Shown: in pieces, positions 39,566 through 49,657 of the stretch
Position numbering within the stretch: position 1 is the first letter of the stretch
Layout of the letters: the number at the start of each line of letters is the position of its first letter
NCBI GenBank assembly: GCA_014138725.1
Contig: JACJID010000004.1
Location: 930,001-994,000 of the forward strand
DNA length: 64,000 nucleotides
From: Kutzneria viridogrisea
GTDB lineage: Bacteria; Actinomycetota; Actinomycetes; Mycobacteriales; Pseudonocardiaceae
Reading direction: 5' to 3'
Notes under the pieces: model-generated
The model's input: the letters and a program-made list of their open reading frames with translations, nothing else
Databases searched by the model: none
What the model was told of the DNA's origin: nothing
Program-made: the position numbers and the translations under genes

Positions 39566-40660
39566 TCAGAGCACCTGGCGCAGCGCGGCGAGGACCAGTT
39601 CGGCGCGGTCCAGGCGGGCGTTGTGGCCCATCAAGCCGATCCGCCAGACCGTGCTGGCGTACTGGCCGACCCCGCCGCCGATCTCGATGCCGTACTCGGT
39701 GAGCAGCCGGTGGCGCACCTTGGCCGAGTCCACGCCCTCGGGCACCCGGACCGTGGTCAGCTCGGGCAGCCGGTGCCCCTCCTGCGCGAACAGTTCCAGG
39801 CCCAGCTCGACCAGCCCGGTCTGCAACCGCTCGCCCGCGGCGCGGTGCCGCTCGAACACCGCGTCCAGGCCCTCTTCGAGCACCCGGCCCAGCGCGGCGT
39901 GCAGCGAGGCGATCATGGCCACCGGCGCGGTGTGGTGGTAGGTCCTGCCGCCACCGGCCGAGCCGCTGACGTAGTCCCCGATCAGGCCCAGGTCCAGGTA
40001 CCAGGTCGGCGGGCGCCGCACCCGGTGCTGCCAGGCCCGCTCGGACACCGTGAACGGGGCCAGGCCCGGCGCGACGCCCAGGCACTTCTGCGTACCGGAG
40101 TAGCCCAGGTCCACACCCCACTGGTCGGCGGCGACCTCGATGCCGCCCAGCGAGGTCACGCAGTCGGCCAGCACCAGGGCGTCGGCGTCCCGCTCGTGCA
40201 CCGCCGTGCCCAGTGCGCCGATGTCGCTGCGCACGCCGGTGGAGGTCTCGGCGTGCACCGCGGCCACCAGCCTCGGCGCCGGGTGCGCGTCCAGCACCCG
40301 CTGCACGTCCACCGGCCTGCCGAACTCGTGCTCCACCGGCACGACCTCGGCCCCGTAGCGGCCCGCCACGTCCACCATGCGCTGACCGAACAGGCCGTTC
40401 ACCGCGACGACCACCACGTCGCCGGGGCGCACCGAGTTCGCGAAGGCCGCCTCCATGCCGATCGAGCCGGTGCCCGACAGCGGCAGGGTGCGCCGGTTGG
40501 CGGTGCCCCACACGGTGCGCAACCGCTCACAGGTCTCGTCCAGTACCCGCAGGAACTCCGGGTCCAGGTGTCCCAGCAGCGGGGCCGCCAGCCCGGCGGT
40601 CGCCTCCGGGTACGGATTGGACGGTCCGGGCCCCAGCAACACTCGATCTACCAACGCCAT
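39566..40660 (-). CDS. Class V aminotransferase (alanine/serine-glyoxylate type)
   Basis: A 364-residue PLP enzyme. The PLP lysine lies in GYSGTQKCLG and the phosphate-binding segment in LSGTGSIGMEAAF; DCVTSLGG has the PLP-ring aspartate. The C-terminus VGQYASTVWRIGLMGHNA carries the substrate-binding arginine and is typical of alanine-glyoxylate and serine-glyoxylate aminotransferases. Exact substrates cannot be chosen. It is convergent with the kinase gene, with four bases between stops. Confidence 0.9.
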   Translation of the reverse strand: MALVDRVLLGPGPSNPYPEATAGLAAPLLGHLDPEFLRVLDETCERLRTVWGTANRRTLPLSGTGSIGMEAAFANSVRPGDVVVVAVNGLFGQRMVDVAGRYGAEVVPVEHEFGRPVDVQRVLDAHPAPRLVAAVHAETSTGVRSDIGALGTAVHERDADALVLADCVTSLGGIEVAADQWGVDLGYSGTQKCLGVAPGLAPFTVSERAWQHRVRRPPTWYLDLGLIGDYVSGSAGGGRTYHHTAPVAMIASLHAALGRVLEEGLDAVFERHRAAGERLQTGLVELGLELFAQEGHRLPELTTVRVPEGVDSAKVRHRLLTEYGIEIGGGVGQYASTVWRIGLMGHNARLDRAELVLAALRQVL

Positions 40661-40693
40661 GCCCGCAGACTAACCACCCCCGCTCCCCCGCGC

Positions 40694-40744
40694 GCGAGTC
40701 CCGGCCTGGGGAGCGCGAGTCCCGCCCAGCCGCACGCGAGTCCC
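40694..40744. repeat. 21-bp-period repeat, three copies (GCGAGTCCC orientation)
   Basis: GCGAGTCCC begins at 40694, 40715 and 40736, an exact spacing of 21 bases. It is the reverse complement of the core of the array at 6.4 kb. It lies between the start of the aminotransferase gene and a hairpin behind the SGNH hydrolase gene. Confidence 0.85.
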
Positions 40745-40752
40745 GGTGTGCC

Positions 40753-40798
40753 GAGGGGGTGGCCGTCGCCCACCCGCGCAGGGAACGGCCACCCCCTC
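40753..40798. terminator. 14-bp hairpin after the SGNH hydrolase gene
   Basis: Arms 40753-40766 and 40785-40798 pair perfectly around an 18-base loop. It begins nine bases beyond the stop of the minus-strand hydrolase gene. Confidence 0.7.
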
Positions 40799-40806
40799 TT
40801 TGGTCT

Positions 40807-41664
40807 TCAGCCAAGTTGCCCGATCGGCTCCTCCGGCTCGACCACGGTCGTGGTCGCCGCCACGACCGGTCGTTCCGCTGCCCCGGTGACCGACCGCAGC
40901 AGCACCCCGGCCACGTACGGCACCAGGTCGGTGCCACGCCGCCACAGCCAGGGAATTCCCTTGAACACCAACCACAACACGTGGTGCAGCATGGTGATCT
41001 TCCGCCCGCCGGAGCACTGCGTGCTCACCTCGCCGGGCACCAGCACCCCGTGCAGCGCCAACTGCTCGGCGAACCCGCGCGCGAGCAGGCGGTGCCCCAG
41101 CTCGGAGGGGTGCAGCCGGTCCACGCTCCAGGCCGACACCTCGTAGGCACCGGGCAGGGCGTCCAGGTCGAGGCAGGCCGCCCCCCGGTCCCTGATCACC
41201 CGGTCCACCACCGCGTTCAGGTCGGTGATCCGCCTGCGCAGCGCCCGGCGGATCGGCCCCGGCAGTCGGAACACCCGCGCGTGGTCGTGGTACCGCGCGA
41301 GCACCACGACCGCCCCGGCCGCCTGGAGTTCGCCGACCACGTGGTCCAGGTCCCGGCGCAGCCGTGCCGGGTCGAAGTCCGCGCGCATCGTGTCGTTCAT
41401 GCCCGCGACGACCACCACCGCGTCCGGTCGCAGCAGGACCGCCTGCGGCAGCTGGTCGCTGCGCATCGTGCAGATCCTGGCCCCGGTGAACGACAGGTTG
41501 GCCAGCTCCGCGCCCAGCGCCTCGGCGAGCAGCGGGCCGAACCCGCGCCAGCCGCCGCCCGGCAGCGGATCGCCGAGCCCCACGCTCGTGGAGTCCCCGA
41601 GCACCACCAACGTCCCGACCTCGCGCCGGGTGGGATAGGCATCCCCGATCGCGTGCACCGTCAC
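40807..41664 (-). CDS. SGNH/GDSL-type hydrolase
   Basis: A 285-residue esterase-fold protein. Block I GDSTSVGLGD has the nucleophile Ser, block III VAGMNDTM has the oxyanion Asn, and block V DRLHPSELGH has the catalytic Asp and His. A C-terminal tail of about 80 residues with a hydrophobic stretch (LHHVLWLVFKGIPWLW) extends beyond the usual fold and may bind membrane. There is no signal peptide. I start at GTG (VTVHAIGD); another GTG two codons on is possible. Confidence 0.85.
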   Translation of the reverse strand: MTVHAIGDAYPTRREVGTLVVLGDSTSVGLGDPLPGGGWRGFGPLLAEALGAELANLSFTGARICTMRSDQLPQAVLLRPDAVVVVAGMNDTMRADFDPARLRRDLDHVVGELQAAGAVVVLARYHDHARVFRLPGPIRRALRRRITDLNAVVDRVIRDRGAACLDLDALPGAYEVSAWSVDRLHPSELGHRLLARGFAEQLALHGVLVPGEVSTQCSGGRKITMLHHVLWLVFKGIPWLWRRGTDLVPYVAGVLLRSVTGAAERPVVAATTTVVEPEEPIGQLG

Positions 41665-41757
41665 CCGTCCACGATCACGGCTGCACAATCACCCGCGGTG
41701 AGAACCGGGTGACACGGCGGGGACGGCTTCGCGAACAGTTCTGCCGCACGCCAGGGC

Positions 41758-41829
41758 GGGACTCGGACGCGGCAGAGCGGGACTCGCGGTCCTGAGGACG
41801 GGACTCGCGCCCCGCAGAGCGGGACTCGC
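41758..41829. repeat. 21-bp-period repeat, four copies (GGGACTCGC core)
   Basis: The core starts at 41758 (as GGGACTCGG), 41779, 41800 and 41821, each 21 bases apart. The array sits directly behind the stop of the APH-like gene and upstream of the SGNH hydrolase start. Confidence 0.88.
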
Positions 41830-41840
41830 GGGGTGGGGGG

Positions 41841-43046
41841 TCAGCTGAAGGCGGGGAAGAGCGGGAGTTGCACGGTGTCGGCGCCGAAGCGGGCCTCCAG
41901 GGCACTGGCCACGGCGTCCGCGTGATCGGCGACGTGTGCCTCCTGCAGGCGACCCGCGTCGTCACGCAGGCGCAGCCAGCGCGCGTGCAGGGCGCTGCTG
42001 CGGCGCGGGGACGCCAGCCTGCTGGTGACGGGCCGGTCGGCCTCACCGGGCCTGGGCAGGTACAACCAGGTCGACAGCCACACCCACAGCAGCTGGGCCT
42101 CCAGCAGCCGGGGCATCAGCACCTCGTCCTCGTCCAGGTCGGGGAAGACCTGGCTGACCTCGGCGCGCCACGCGGCGATCATCGCCTCGGTCATGCCCGC
42201 GGGCAGCCGGAACGAGCAGCCGCACAGCGGGAACGGGATGCGCAGCGCCGCGGCGTCGAGCACCACGTCCCGCACGCACCCGCCCTCGAAGTCCAGCACC
42301 CGCAGGCCCTTGCTGGTGACCAGGTGGTTGTCCGGGCAGGCGTCGGAGGGGCTGAAGGCCCGGTGCTTGGTGCTGGTCAGCAGGGCACCGGCGGCGCGGG
42401 CGTAGGCCACGGCCTGCTCCCGCACGTCCACCGCGAGCACCTCGCGGAGTAAGGCGGGCAGCTCGGACAGGGCCGCCTGGACGCGCAGCGCGATCGGGTC
42501 CTGGCCTGGCCGGGCGCCCAGCCGGCGGGTCAGCGCGTCGAAGTCGGCCTCACGCCCCGCGGTGGTGGCGTGCAGCCGGCCCAGGGACCGGGCCCAGGCC
42601 AGCAGGGAGCGCTCGGCGCCGCGGGCGTCGTGGCCCAGCAGCTTGTCGGCCAGGGTCGGCGCGCGGCCCAGGTCCTCCAGCACGATCAGCCGCTTGGCCC
42701 CGTCGTGGGCGACCAGTTCCGGGCAGATCCGGTCGTCCTGGCCCAGCGCGGTGAACAGCTGGTAGCTGACGGCCTCGTGCGGGAACGGGTCAACCGCCTC
42801 GCCGACGGGCGAGGGCTGGTAGCGCTTGACGACCAGGGTGCGCGGCAGCGAGAACGGCGTGGCCGCCACCCGCACCCGCAGCACGGTGGCCTTGCCGCTG
42901 CCGCCGAGGTCCTCCGGGTCGGCCAGCCGCACGGCGGCACCGAAGCGCCTGCTGAGCACCGCTTCCGCCGCGGCCACGGCGTCCGCGACCTCGGGGTCCA
43001 GTGCACCGTTGACGTCGGCGGGGCCGGCGGTGGTCTCCACGCTCAT
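41841..43046 (-). CDS. APH-like kinase-fold protein with unusual catalytic loop
   Basis: A 401-residue protein of the aminoglycoside phosphotransferase/choline kinase fold. The N-lobe shows LVVKRYQPS (ATP lysine) and LIVLEDLGRAPTL (hinge). The catalytic loop reads SDACPDNHLV: Asp and Asn are kept, but the His of the usual HGD is replaced. The metal motif is LDFEGG. The C-terminal 120 residues are helical. Substrate is unknown, and reduced or altered phosphotransfer is possible. A GGAAGGG sits just before the ATG. Confidence 0.75.
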   Translation of the reverse strand: MSVETTAGPADVNGALDPEVADAVAAAEAVLSRRFGAAVRLADPEDLGGSGKATVLRVRVAATPFSLPRTLVVKRYQPSPVGEAVDPFPHEAVSYQLFTALGQDDRICPELVAHDGAKRLIVLEDLGRAPTLADKLLGHDARGAERSLLAWARSLGRLHATTAGREADFDALTRRLGARPGQDPIALRVQAALSELPALLREVLAVDVREQAVAYARAAGALLTSTKHRAFSPSDACPDNHLVTSKGLRVLDFEGGCVRDVVLDAAALRIPFPLCGCSFRLPAGMTEAMIAAWRAEVSQVFPDLDEDEVLMPRLLEAQLLWVWLSTWLYLPRPGEADRPVTSRLASPRRSSALHARWLRLRDDAGRLQEAHVADHADAVASALEARFGADTVQLPLFPAFS

Positions 43047-43233
43047 CCCTTCCGACCCTACTCCCCAGATGACGGGCCGAGTCCAGGCGATCGACACAAT
43101 GGGCCGTGCAGCGCAACCCCGGCACCCGTTCGCGCAGGGGCCCGCGCTGGCGCACAGCACAGTTTTGTGAACCTAGTAGCGAGCATTACCGCGGATCAAC
43201 ACAGTGCGGTAACGGGTTCGTGCATCCCGGTGA

Positions 43234-43260
43234 ACACCGGCGCCGTTCAGACGCCGGTGT
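43234..43260. terminator. 9-bp hairpin after aspS
   Basis: ACACCGGCG at 43234-43242 pairs with CGCCGGTGT at 43252-43260 around a nine-base loop. It lies 20 bases beyond the aspS stop on the minus strand. The remaining bases between aspS and the APH-like gene hold no frame I would call. Confidence 0.6.
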
Positions 43261-43279
43261 CCCCCGTACGGAGCAGAGC

Positions 43280-45064
43280 TCAGCCCTGCTGTTGCTCGCC
43301 CTTGACCACCGGCTTGGCGTCCACGCCGGCTTCCTTGCGCTGCTGCGCGGTGATCGGCGCGGGCGCGGCGGTCAGCGGGTCGTAGCCGCCGCCGGACTTC
43401 GGGAAGGCGATGACCTCGCGGATGGAGTCGGCACCGGCCAGCAGCATGGTGATGCGGTCCCAGCCGAAGGCGATGCCGCCGTGCGGCGGGGCGCCGTACT
43501 TGAACGCCTCCAGCAGGAAGCCGAACTTCTCCTGGGCTTCCTCCTCGCCGATGCCCATCAGCGCGAACACGCGCTTCTGCACGTCGGGGCGGTGGATACG
43601 GATCGAGCCGCCGCCGATCTCGTTGCCGTTGCAGACGAGGTCGTAGGCGTAGGCCAGCGCGTTGGCCGGGTCCTCCTCGAAGCGGTCCACCCACTCCGGG
43701 GTGGGCGAGGTGAACGCGTGGTGCACGGCGGTCCACTTGCCGCTGCCCACCGCCACGTCGTCGCCGATCTTGTCAACGGCCTCGAACAGCGGGGCGTCCA
43801 CGACCCACACGAAGGACCAGGCCGACTCGTCGATCAGGCCGATGCGGCGGCCGATCTCCAGCCGGGCGGCGCCCAGCAGCGCGCGGGCCCCGTCCGGGTC
43901 GCCCGCGGCGAAGAACACGCAGTCGCCGGGGTTGGCGCCCGCGGCCTTGGCCAGGCCCTCGCGCTCGGTCTCGGACAGGTTCTTGGCCACCGGCCCGCCC
44001 AGGGTGCCGTCCTCGCCGACCAGCACGTAGGCCAGGCCCTTGTGCCCGCGCTGCTTGGCGAACTCCTGCCAGCCGTCCAGGGTGCGGCGCGGCTGGTCGG
44101 CCCCGCCGGGCATGACCACGCAGCCCACGTAGGGCGCCTGGAACACGCGGAACGGGGTCTCGGCGAAGTACTCGGTGAGCTCGGTCAGCTCCAGGCCGAA
44201 GCGCAGGTCCGGCTTGTCGGTGCCGTAGCGGGCCATCGCGTCGGCGTAGGTGATGCGCGGGACGGGCAGGCTGATCTCGTGCCCGGCCAGCTCGCTCCAC
44301 AGGGCGCCGACGACGGCCTCGCCCAGCTCGATCACGTCGTCCTGCTCGACGAAGCTCATCTCGATGTCGAGCTGGGTGAACTCCGGCTGGCGGTCGGCGC
44401 GGAAGTCCTCGTCCCGGTAGCAGCGGGCGATCTGGTAGTAGCGCTCCATGCCCGCGACCATCAGCAGTTGCTTGAACAGCTGCGGGGACTGCGGCAGGGC
44501 GTACCAGGACCCGGGCGACAGGCGCGCGGGCACCAGGAAGTCGCGGGCGCCCTCGGGGGTGGAGCGGGTCAGCGTGGGGGTCTCGACCTCCAGGAACTGG
44601 CGCTCGTCGAGGACCTTGCGGGCGATGCGGCTGGCGTTGCTGCGCAGGCGCAGCGCCTTGGCCGGGCCGGAGCGGCGCAGGTCCAGGTAGCGGTGGCGCA
44701 GCCGGGCCTCCTCGCCGGGCTCCTGGCCGTCGTCGATCTGGAACGGCAGCGGGGCGGCCTCGCTGAGCACCTCGAACTCGGTGACGGTCAGCTCGATCTG
44801 CCCGGTGGGCAGCTCGGGGTTCTCGTTGCCCTCGGGCCGGATCACGACCTCGCCGGTGACCTTGAGGCAGTACTCGGCGCGCAGCCGGTGGGCGCGCTCG
44901 GCCATCTCGCCCTCGCGGAAGACCACCTGGGCCACACCCGAGGCGTCCCGCAGGTCGATGAAGATGACACCCCCGTGATCACGGCGGCGCGCGACCCACC
45001 CGGTCAGGGTGACGGACTGCCCGGCCTGCTCGGCTCGGAGCGTCCCGGCTTCGTGCGTGCGCAT
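43280..45064 (-). CDS. aspS: Aspartate--tRNA ligase
   Basis: A 594-residue bacterial-type class II synthetase. An OB-fold anticodon domain (residues 1-110, [23 protein letters not shown] in part) is followed by the catalytic core with motif 2 [21 protein letters not shown] (in part), the GAD insertion, and motif 3 [16 protein letters not shown]. It may also charge tRNA-Asn if a GatCAB system is present elsewhere. The start MRTHEAG is favoured by the family N-terminus. The C-terminus ends with a QQQG tail. Confidence 0.97.
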   Translation of the reverse strand: MRTHEAGTLRAEQAGQSVTLTGWVARRRDHGGVIFIDLRDASGVAQVVFREGEMAERAHRLRAEYCLKVTGEVVIRPEGNENPELPTGQIELTVTEFEVLSEAAPLPFQIDDGQEPGEEARLRHRYLDLRRSGPAKALRLRSNASRIARKVLDERQFLEVETPTLTRSTPEGARDFLVPARLSPGSWYALPQSPQLFKQLLMVAGMERYYQIARCYRDEDFRADRQPEFTQLDIEMSFVEQDDVIELGEAVVGALWSELAGHEISLPVPRITYADAMARYGTDKPDLRFGLELTELTEYFAETPFRVFQAPYVGCVVMPGGADQPRRTLDGWQEFAKQRGHKGLAYVLVGEDGTLGGPVAKNLSETEREGLAKAAGANPGDCVFFAAGDPDGARALLGAARLEIGRRIGLIDESAWSFVWVVDAPLFEAVDKIGDDVAVGSGKWTAVHHAFTSPTPEWVDRFEEDPANALAYAYDLVCNGNEIGGGSIRIHRPDVQKRVFALMGIGEEEAQEKFGFLLEAFKYGAPPHGGIAFGWDRITMLLAGADSIREVIAFPKSGGGYDPLTAAPAPITAQQRKEAGVDAKPVVKGEQQQG

Positions 45065-45129
45065 CACGGGTACTGCTCTCCTCGGTTGGTTCGGGTGACT
45101 ACCTGAGCTGCCAAGGCTAGCCAATCCGG

Positions 45130-45345
45130 GCCACCGGGTTTCCGCTGGCCCTTACCCCACGGGTGCTCTTCGACCCGGCGACCCGGCCGGACCCCTGCCC
45201 GGTGGTGGCCGGGCTGGCGCCCAGGATCACCCGACTGGTGGACCAGTCCCCGGACGCGGTCCGGGACTCGGAGCTGTTCGGCGTGTCCGACTCCGACCCA
45301 CGAGCCGGTGCGTCTGGTGGTGCGCGGTTCATGACCGTTGACTAA
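45130..45345 (+). pseudogene. Probable cytochrome P450 N-terminal remnant
   Basis: The plus-strand frame reads [19 protein letters not shown], then PRITRLVDQSPDAVRDSELF, then FGVSDSDPRAGASGGARFMT and VD before a TAA. These pieces resemble the N-terminal part of bacterial P450s (FDP..ADPYP..., DPRFG..., GGxRFMTVDPPEHTRLR) with internal deletions. The frame stops where the heme-proximal part would follow and where the chitinase promoter begins. I see no start or ribosome site. It could be coincidence in GC-rich DNA, but three family segments in order make this less likely. Confidence 0.4.
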
Positions 45346-45367
45346 AGTGGTCTAAACCAAATACGGT
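45338..45367 (+). promoter_or_regulatory. Chitinase 2 promoter with DasR operator between -35 and -10
   Basis: TTGACT (45338-45343) and TACGGT (45362-45367) are 18 bases apart and make a good vegetative promoter. The 16-mer AGTGGTCTAAACCAAA at 45346-45361, a good dre match, fills the spacer almost exactly. A bound DasR would block RNA polymerase directly. Confidence 0.8.
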
Positions 45368-45462
45368 GAGTTGCGACACGTTTCGTCCCTTTCGGGCGTT
45401 CTGACCGGTCTCCCTGCCGCCGACCGGTCGATCGCCTCCCCTGCTCACCAAGGGAGCTACGG

Positions 45463-46722
<1,260 letters not shown>

Positions 46723-46879
46723 TCGGCGGGGGCTAGTCGTAACGACTGGACAATCCCCCGCCACTCCCAGGGGGGCGACCCCGAGTCCAGTCTACCGCCC
46801 CACCCCGACACCTGATCTTGCCGAAGATCCACATGTGGACAACTCGGCGCCTGTGGGCAAACGCCTGCGGTGACACATG

Positions 46880-46915
46880 GTGACCGGGTCGCGACGCAGG
46901 TCGCGGCCCGGTCAC
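46880..46915. terminator. 16-bp hairpin with one wobble pair
   Basis: GTGACCGGGTCGCGAC (46880-46895) faces GTCGCGGCCCGGTCAC (46900-46915) with one G-T pair and a four-base loop. It lies about 160 bases after chitinase 2 and 60 bases before the caspase-fold gene, so it may end the chitinase transcript. Confidence 0.6.
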
Positions 46916-46977
46916 ACGTTCGTCTCGATGCGGCCGGCCGAGCTAACGAAATGCGCCCTGTCATCAGTTAACGGGGT

Positions 46978-48834
46978 GTGAGCCCTTGGCTGGACAACAG
47001 ATCGACCACCGGCCGGGGGCCCGCCACCCACGCCCTGGTCATCGGGGTCAGCTCCTACGACGGACTGACCACGAACCTCTCGCCCCGCGCGGACCGGCGG
47101 CCGAGCAACTTCGGCCTGCGCCGCGTGGGCACACCCGCGCTCGCGGCCCTGCGCTTCGCCCAGTGGCTGGCCGATCCTGAGCGGTTCCGGCCCGCCGTGC
47201 CGTTGGCCACGATCCGCCTGCTGCTGGCGCCCTCGGCGAAGGAGTCGCAGCACCCGGCGATCTCCGCGCTGGACGAGCGGTTCCGCTCCGCGCGCACGCT
47301 GGAGGTCCAGGCGGCGCTGACGCAGTGGCGGCTGGACTGCACCGGGGACGAGCAGGGCACCGCGCTGCTCTACGTGGCCGGGCACGGGATCACGCACTCC
47401 GCCACCGCGCACACCGTGCTGTTGCAGGACTTCCCGGCGCCGGACGTGCCGCTGGACCACTCGCTGGACGTGGACAACGTGCACCGGGTGATGTCCCGGC
47501 CCGGCATGCCCCGGCGGCAGTTCTACTTCGTGGACCTCAGCCCGATCCGGCCACGCGCGTTCGTGAAGTACGCCGCGCTGGGCAGTGGGCGGTTGCTGCC
47601 CGAACCGGACAAGTCCCCGCAGACCCCGCCCCCGCCGGTCTACGCGGGCACCTCACCGGGGTTCGCCCAGGAGCTGATGGCCTGCCTGAACTCCAGGCAG
47701 CACACCGAGATCAGCGCCGAGACGCTGGTGGCCGACCTGGGGCGGCGGGTCGTGGCGGGCGGCCGGTTCGACGGCGCGGTGCTGCGCCGTGCCGAGGCCA
47801 GCCCGCGACCCGCTGCCCCGCTGCGGTTCACCGTTCGCAGCAACGGGATCGTGCTACCCGTGGAGCTGCGCGACGAGCACCGCCGACTGCTGGGTGCGGG
47901 CCTGAGCGAGTCGCCGCTGGCCTTCGAGGTGCCGCCGGGTGAGCTCTCCGTCCTGCTGCGGCTGCCGGACGGGTCGTGCCTGGCCGACTCCGCGCGCGAG
48001 GAGGTGCGCTTCGACCTGGACCCCGACGCGTTCGGGCTGCGACCACACCCGGTTCAGTCCGAAGTGGACAGTCTGCCCGCCGGGTGGGCGCTGGACGTGC
48101 TGTCCATGCGAGGGATGCGCGAGTTCTCCTCGGCCACCCCGGTGGACTCGCTGGCGCGGCTGACCCGCGGCCGGTTCGGCGTGACCCCGGAGGTCGCCGG
48201 GCCGGGGACCTGGTTCCTGCGCGCGGTCGGCCCGCTGGCCGCACCGCTAACGGTCGCGCTGCCCGCGTGGTCGGGGCGGGTGCAGGTGACCTTCGAGATG
48301 GGCGGGGCGGCACCCCGCGTGCTCGCGGCGCCCGCCGACGAGCACCTGCTGCCCGCGTACCGGTACCTGGCGGGCAACCAGCCCCGTCAGGCGGCGCTGC
48401 TGCTGGAGCACAAGCAGGGCGAGGAACCGACCCGCACCGTGCTCACCGGCTACGTGCTGGCCCGGCTGGGCCGGATCCGCGAATTGTCCGCGGACACCGT
48501 GGCGCGGCTGCGCGCGGACTGGCCCTGGCTGACCGACGCCGCCGTGCTCGCCGGGGAACATGCCGCCACCGACGGTGACCACCAGTTGGCGATGCGGCAC
48601 TTCGCCGAGACGACCCGCCTCGGGCTGCCGGTGTTCACCGACGGGTTCTCGATCCTGGTGTCCCGGCTGCGCCAGTACCTGGCCAACGACGAGATCCGCC
48701 GCGAACTGGGCCAGGACTGGCTCACCGGGGCCGCGCGGCTGTCGCGGCGGCTGGACCGGTGGTCGCCGTACGTGGACTTCTCCGCGCCGACACTGACCGT
48801 GCACAGCTCGCCCCAGCTGTTCTCAATCGACTGA
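46978..48834 (+). CDS. Caspase-fold protein lacking the catalytic cysteine
   Basis: A 618-residue protein. Residues 15-260 resemble the C14 caspase fold: first strand HALVIGVSSYDGL, histidine strand ALLYVAGHG with His136, and FYFVDLSP where the family has D-A-C. The nucleophile position holds Ser188. The remaining 350 residues contain beta-rich segments (residues about 270-440) and a helical, TPR-like end (YRYLAGNQPRQAALLLEHKQ). Similar caspase-plus-helical proteins act in signalling or defence. Loss of the Cys suggests a binding-only role or a serine variant. The start GTG has only weak ribosome-site support. The 3' end overlaps the convergent regulator by 12 bases. Confidence 0.7.
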   Translation: MSPWLDNRSTTGRGPATHALVIGVSSYDGLTTNLSPRADRRPSNFGLRRVGTPALAALRFAQWLADPERFRPAVPLATIRLLLAPSAKESQHPAISALDERFRSARTLEVQAALTQWRLDCTGDEQGTALLYVAGHGITHSATAHTVLLQDFPAPDVPLDHSLDVDNVHRVMSRPGMPRRQFYFVDLSPIRPRAFVKYAALGSGRLLPEPDKSPQTPPPPVYAGTSPGFAQELMACLNSRQHTEISAETLVADLGRRVVAGGRFDGAVLRRAEASPRPAAPLRFTVRSNGIVLPVELRDEHRRLLGAGLSESPLAFEVPPGELSVLLRLPDGSCLADSAREEVRFDLDPDAFGLRPHPVQSEVDSLPAGWALDVLSMRGMREFSSATPVDSLARLTRGRFGVTPEVAGPGTWFLRAVGPLAAPLTVALPAWSGRVQVTFEMGGAAPRVLAAPADEHLLPAYRYLAGNQPRQAALLLEHKQGEEPTRTVLTGYVLARLGRIRELSADTVARLRADWPWLTDAAVLAGEHAATDGDHQLAMRHFAETTRLGLPVFTDGFSILVSRLRQYLANDEIRRELGQDWLTGAARLSRRLDRWSPYVDFSAPTLTVHSSPQLFSID

Positions 48835-49554
48835 TCGCGGCGCCCACTGGGCGAGCGCGTCCCCGAGCAGCTTGGCCAGTTCGTCCAGGCGCCCGTCCAC
48901 GTTCTCGTGCGGTCCGGCCAGCGCCACGGCGGCCACCACGGAACCACGTTCCCACACCGGCATGGCCACCGCCGCGATCCCGCGCAGCATCGGCCCGCTG
49001 TCGCCCATCGTGTACCCGTTGGCGCGCAACCGTTCCAGGTCCGCCAACAAGGTGAGCGCGGCTCCGGCGTCCCCGGGGTGCACCGCCGAGACGACGGCGT
49101 AGCGCTCGCGCTCGGGCAGGTGCGCCAGCAGCACGCGGCCCACCGCGGTCTCCGGCAGCGGGGTGCGCAGCTGCTGCACGCTGAGGTAGTTGAACGGGTC
49201 GTCGGTGCCCGCCCAGTCCACGTAGACCGAGGTGTCACCCGTTCGTATGGCCAGCACGGCGGATACGCCCGATCGCTGGTGCAGTTCTTCCAGGTAGCCA
49301 TGGGTGATCGACTGCACCGGGACCAGACCCGAGCGCAGCGCCAGCACGTAGGCGCCCGCGCCGAGCCGGAACCGGTGGTCCTGCTCGTCCAGGTAGCCGA
49401 CGGCCGCCAGCCCGTTGACCAGCTTCTGGATGGAGGAGACCGGTGCGTCCAGCCGCAGCGCGAGCTTGGTCAGGCTCAGTCCCTCCGGCTCGGTCACCAC
49501 GGCCTCCAGGATCGCCGCGATCCGGTCCACCGCCCTGTGGTGCGGTCTGGTCAT
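48823..49554 (-). CDS. IclR-family transcriptional regulator
   Basis: A 243-residue regulator with an N-terminal winged helix (residues 5-65: DRIAAILEAVVTEPEGLSLT, then APVSSIQKLVNGLAAVGYL) and a C-terminal IclR effector domain (TPLPETAVGRVLLAHLP, GIAAVAMPVWERGSVVAAVAL). The ATG has AGGAGGTG at good distance. It diverges from the CoA-transferase operon across 103 bases and very likely controls it in response to a pathway acid. Confidence 0.92.
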   Translation of the reverse strand: MTRPHHRAVDRIAAILEAVVTEPEGLSLTKLALRLDAPVSSIQKLVNGLAAVGYLDEQDHRFRLGAGAYVLALRSGLVPVQSITHGYLEELHQRSGVSAVLAIRTGDTSVYVDWAGTDDPFNYLSVQQLRTPLPETAVGRVLLAHLPERERYAVVSAVHPGDAGAALTLLADLERLRANGYTMGDSGPMLRGIAAVAMPVWERGSVVAAVALAGPHENVDGRLDELAKLLGDALAQWAPRSVD

Positions 49555-49594
49555 CCCGCCCACCTCCTATCTATATAGGTATCACCGTATCACA

Positions 49595-49624
49595 TTGCGT
49601 AAACTACTTGCCCAGCGATAACTT
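49595..49624 (+). promoter_or_regulatory. Candidate promoter of the CoA-transferase operon
   Basis: TTGCGT (49595-49600) and TAACTT (49619-49624) are 18 bases apart. The operon's first ATG follows 34 bases later, with AAGGAGG in between. Just upstream, the palindrome CTATATAG and the repeated GTATCAC (near 49567-49592) could be IclR contacts. All are weak calls made by eye. Confidence 0.4.
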
Positions 49625-49657
49625 TCTTGGTGTAGCGATCGAGCAAGGAGGCGCACG

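Larger units (their letters stand above)
45065..45462. other. Intergenic region: P450 remnant and chitinase 2 promoter
   Basis: This gap of about 400 bases holds the aspS leader on the left, a decayed cytochrome P450 N-terminus in the middle (about 45130-45345) and the DasR-controlled chitinase promoter on the right. No intact gene is present. Confidence 0.6.
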
